DNA of 64,000 bases from Calliopum simillimum (lineage: Eukaryota; Arthropoda; Insecta; Diptera; Lauxaniidae), in assembly GCA_951812925.1 (NCBI GenBank), contig OX638368.1:12913994-12977993 (forward strand), in the 5' to 3' direction. Positions within the stretch are counted from its first letter, which is position 1. Every line of letters starts with the position of its first letter. The translations under genes and the position numbers were made by a program. A model generated the notes under the pieces. It made no database searches. It saw nothing but the letters and a program-made list of their open reading frames with translations, and was not told the origin of the DNA. Of the stretch, positions 60,725 to 64,000 are shown one piece after another.

Positions 60725-61578
60725 GGGGAACTGATGCTATTGTGGTATAACTAATGTTTAGGTGGAATTTTAAAGAAAACCGTTAGATCAATTTCAGCCA
60801 AATTTTTTAATGCTAATCTTTGAAGTATTGGCTATAGAATATATTTCAATAAAATGTGTGCAATTTCATTAAAAAAAGTTATTGAGCAAAATCTGAAAAA
60901 AGTCAAAAAAGCTGTTTTCAAAAAGTTGGGAGGTAATGTGGTATATATGGTGGCACAATGTGGTATATATACTGATCAGTACTTGTAAAATGGACTGGTA
61001 ATGTGGTACATATAAGTAGGGTAATTTGGTATACTTAACCATACAATCAAATATAAAGTTTGAAAGGTATGAAATAAGTTCATAATAACATTTACATTGG
61101 TTTTCAAACTCATAGTTTTTATAAAAAAATAAACAGCAATCAAATAATGTTAAGAATAACAAGAAATATTCATATACCACATTAGCGAATCCCGACTATA
61201 CCACACTGGCCAATTTTTAGAAATTACAAAATTCTAAAAATAAAATTGGAAACTTTGTGAAATTACATAGTTAAACGTTTAGTTCGCAATATTTTTCACT
61301 TACTTTTATTGAATATAAATAAAACTTCACCAAAAAGTAACTTTTTCTTTACAAAATTTTTTTGCAAAAAATCCAGTAAAAAAAATCAACCACACGCAAC
61401 TTACATTTCGTTCAATTGACTTCGGAAAAATTTTGTTTGGTCCATGACTGCAACACATCCCTGGTTTTTCATGTTTTCTGACAGGATAAAAGCAGTGACG
61501 TTCGCAGGTTCTTTCCCAATTCGGAGATATGCGACCATACCACATTGAAAAACTATACCACAATAGCATTAGTTCCCC
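60725..61578. mobile_element. TA-flanked MITE, 854 bp
   Basis: Ends GGGGAACTGATGCTATTG and CAATAGCATTAGTTCCCC continue into TGGTATA/TATACCA and are flanked by TA (60723-60724, 61579-61580). AATGTGGTAYATATA words repeat at about 60934, 60958 and 60999, and inverted ATACCACA(t/c)T at about 61175, 61199 and 61538: subterminal repeats. A Cys-rich minus frame at 61327-61569 overlaps the right end and has no known domain. No transposase recognised. Confidence 0.88.
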
Positions 61579-61580
61579 TA

Positions 61581-63067
61581 CTTTTGTAGAAAATTTCCTG
61601 TGCTATAAAATTGGAGACAAACATTTTTCCGTAAAAGTTAGCACTAGTGAGATATTTGCAAAAAACTGATTTTAGCGACCTTTGAGCCTTAATAAATTTT
61701 ATGCGCACACGACTTTGCAACGAACCTTTCACACTCTATGTATCATGGATAAATCAAGATAATTCTGGTGAAAAAAGTTAATTTGGAATTATTTCGCACA
61801 GCAGCTCTTTTATCGTCTTATTTTCCTGGGCTAGAAAGTTAAAAAAAAAAAAATTTTCCCATCTTAAAGCTTATAAATTATGCTTTAGTTTAAAGTACTT
61901 TAAAAAAAAAAACCTATGGGGTTTTTTAAAAAAATTCAAAAGTATTATTAAGTGTAAAAAATTTTTTTCACCCAGAAATATTTTTTTATAAAAAGAACAC
62001 TTCAAAATGAATGGGACCAGTAACTTAGACTTATCAATTTACAAACCTTAGTGTAATCTATAAATTTTTGAAAAACCTCATTTTTCATAAAAATTACAAA
62101 AAATGCCAACTTCAGCACCCTGTATTTGAATAACAAATCATACTAGGACCAAATGCTCTCATATTGTTGTTTTTGCGCACCGGATCTACCACACTGCCAA
62201 ATTTGAGTGAAATCGGAGAAAAGAATTTTGAGCTAGTACACTTGGCAAATATAAAGTCAGCCGTTTACATTCCCAATTATTTTTTAGACTCGCTCACAAG
62301 AAATTGTAGCATCTGCAACTTAATAATATTTTAGTCCAAATTTTAATGCGACAAAAGCTGCAAGTACTGAAACTTAAAGGGGTACCATAATAATTGGGGG
62401 TGCCATATCTCCCAGAAATGATCATTGCAGTGGTGTATAATTTCAGCTAGATAGCGTCAAGTTAAGACGATGTACAGTTTGCACCTTCAGGTTAATTATC
62501 TGTGAAACACCAATTTTTACTATATATTTTTTATCAAAATTTCAGTTAATTCCATAACTGGCCACAATTCAGACCAATTCTGTGCAATTTCTCTTTCTCT
62601 CACTTTGAGTGATAAAATAAATATTTGACAGCTGCATCTGTTTTTCAGCGTGAAAATTGTATTTTAATAAAAATATTGACAAAAGCGCGCAATTTAAATA
62701 AATAAATTATTTAAAATGTTTTTATTATCTCATGAAATATTGCATAAAATAAACGGCACTGCAATTGTCAACATTTTTATGTGATGCAAAATTGCAACTG
62801 CTGTTAATGCAGTGCAACGAAGTGTTGATTAAGCGCAGACAGCAGCAGTGATGGCAAGCTAAATGCAGAAATTTACACAAAGCAAACAAAGTCAAGTGGG
62901 TTGAAATCTGGGTATCATAATAAAGCAATTTAAAGTAAACTTTTTTGTTTCTTAAATTTTGGCATATTCTTACAAACAATTTTAATATTTTATAATATTT
63001 TTTTCACGATTCGTTTTTGTTGTAGAAAAAACATTATTTTCAAATTTTCGATGATGATTTTTAAGCT
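61581..63067. other. non-coding
   Basis: No gene or element ends recognised. A/T runs near 61837-61850 and 61900. Confidence 0.4.
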
Positions 63068-63071
63068 TTAA

Positions 63072-63460
63072 GCCCAAACTCCAATAGCGCGTCGGCAGTG
63101 GCAGTTTTCGAAGCAGCATTTTACTGCCAGTATTTGCTCTCACTGTCGATGTGTCCACAATAGCGCGTCAGCAGTGGCACTAGCAGTGTTTGAATATAAA
63201 CAGTTTTCGCGAACAAACTCATTATTTTATCTTTTAATTTTATCGCACAACTCACAATATTAATTTTAAAATGCCACAAACTAAAAAATTTTAACAAATG
63301 ACATGTTTTTTTCTCAAAATTTTGAAGTTCGAAAGATTCGAAAATGTTCAAATGAGAGGCACTGGCAGTGAATTTAGAAATATAAAGTAGTGCGTTCTAA
63401 AATGACAACTGTTTTCGAACACTGCCACTGCCACTGCCGACGCGCTATTGGAGTTTGGGC
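63072..63460. mobile_element. TTAA-flanked MITE, 389 bp, perfect ends
   Basis: Ends GCCCAAACTCCAATAGCGCG and CGCGCTATTGGAGTTTGGGC are exact inverted repeats (continuing into TCGGCAGTGGCAG). They are flanked by TTAA at 63068-63071 and 63461-63464. An internal copy AATAGCGCGTCAGCAGTGGC at about 63160 repeats the subterminal box. TTAA indicates piggyBac-type insertion. The exact ends suggest recent activity. No coding capacity. Confidence 0.93.
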
Positions 63461-63464
63461 TTAA

Positions 63465-64000
63465 GCAATAAATATTTTACGCTTCACTACATAGCTCCAA
63501 TTGAGTTCCGTATGATGTAAAAATATCAAAAATGTTTCCAAAAATAAATACAGTAGCGGATGAAACCAATATTTTTTTTCTTTATCGTTTTGCGCAGGAA
63601 ATGGTGAGAGTGAATATTTATTTGAATTTTTTTGATGTTGCTGCTAAAAAAATGAAGCGAAAACCCTACAACTGCAACATTTGCTGCATGAGGCGAACAT
63701 TCATCTTCACATTTTACTTTTGCTCATTTTATTATATATTTGGTGTAGTATATATTCCGGTTTACGTTTAGAAATGCATGCACATATGCATAGGAGAAAA
63801 CTTATGCATGTACATGTGTATACAGACACACATGTATGCAAGTGCAATTGGCTTGAGCATATAACACACTCTGCAATCTACTACGCTACTGCCACTACAG
63901 CATTACAAATCCAATGTCCTGTCATTTTACACTGCCAGGAACTATAATATAATGATGCAATTTAGACTGCCATGTGACACAGATGCCAGAGCCGGTGGTT
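63465..64000. other. non-coding, alternating purine-pyrimidine run
   Basis: Rich in ATGCAT/CATGTA/GTATAC words at 63774-63840. A 79-codon plus frame (63532-63771) includes KPYNCNIC, but the rest of a zinc finger is missing. No gene called. Confidence 0.4.

Noticed and set aside
61327..61569. Cys-rich 80-codon minus frame
   Set aside because: Overlaps the terminal repeat of a MITE; no THAP, BED or other DNA-binding finger spacing could be made out.
63532..63771. zinc-finger-like KPYNCNIC
   Set aside because: Only the first Cys pair fits a C2H2 finger; the His pair and spacing are missing, and the rest is hydrophobic and AT-driven.
1..64000. tRNA, rRNA or well-known insect microRNA genes
   Set aside because: Reading both strands I saw no B-box-like GGTTCGAATCC with a matching A box, no rRNA blocks and no familiar microRNA seed in a hairpin. 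A covariance-model search would be decisive.

Overview
The window is AT-rich, intron-era eukaryotic DNA without a single host exon, tRNA or rRNA that I can recognise. The transposable elements, a non-LTR retrotransposon reverse transcriptase fragment, TGTTG/CTG-rich stretches and long poly-A/T tracts suggest an insect, most likely a fly (Diptera). That assignment is inference. The DNA is probably intergenic or from a very long intron.

What can be supported is mobile-element and repeat structure. Non-autonomous DNA transposons dominate. TA-flanked (Tc1/mariner-like) elements lie at 3685-4773 and 5942-8030 (both giant fold-back palindromes), 18048-18700, 23516-24179 and 60725-61578. TTAA-flanked (piggyBac-like) elements lie at 1736-2432, 41294-43052, 52260-52386 and 63072-63460. 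One hAT-type element at 24278-25184 has a perfect 8-bp target duplication. A MITE family with long degenerate terminal inverted repeats is present three times (44114-44754, 48840-49372, 56281-57080). An unassigned element at 39105-40753 carries repeated GTCCCGTCCATCCC boxes and a nested copy of the 1736-2432 family.

Retrotransposon remains all read on the minus strand: a reverse transcriptase fragment at 46045-46722, a probable LINE tail at 59361-59640, and probable decayed ORF2 pieces at 41850-42600 inside a TTAA element. Tandem repeats include a 39-bp minisatellite (22728-23485), an ~80-bp one (29508-30135), a 66-bp hairpin-bearing array in an LTR-like segment (58742-59217), a ~425-bp triplication (20345-21620), and ~120-142-bp arrays at 8.2, 48.6 and 52.9 kb.

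The remaining islands (about 9.5-18 kb, 26-29 kb, 31-39 kb, 49.4-52.2 kb, 53.5-56.2 kb) look like ordinary host non-coding DNA. Scattered through them are 13 copies of a short motif, consensus CATGACGTATGAGT, whose flanks do not align. This is the most puzzling signal in the window. No genes work together here; the content is nested transposon history over non-coding host DNA.
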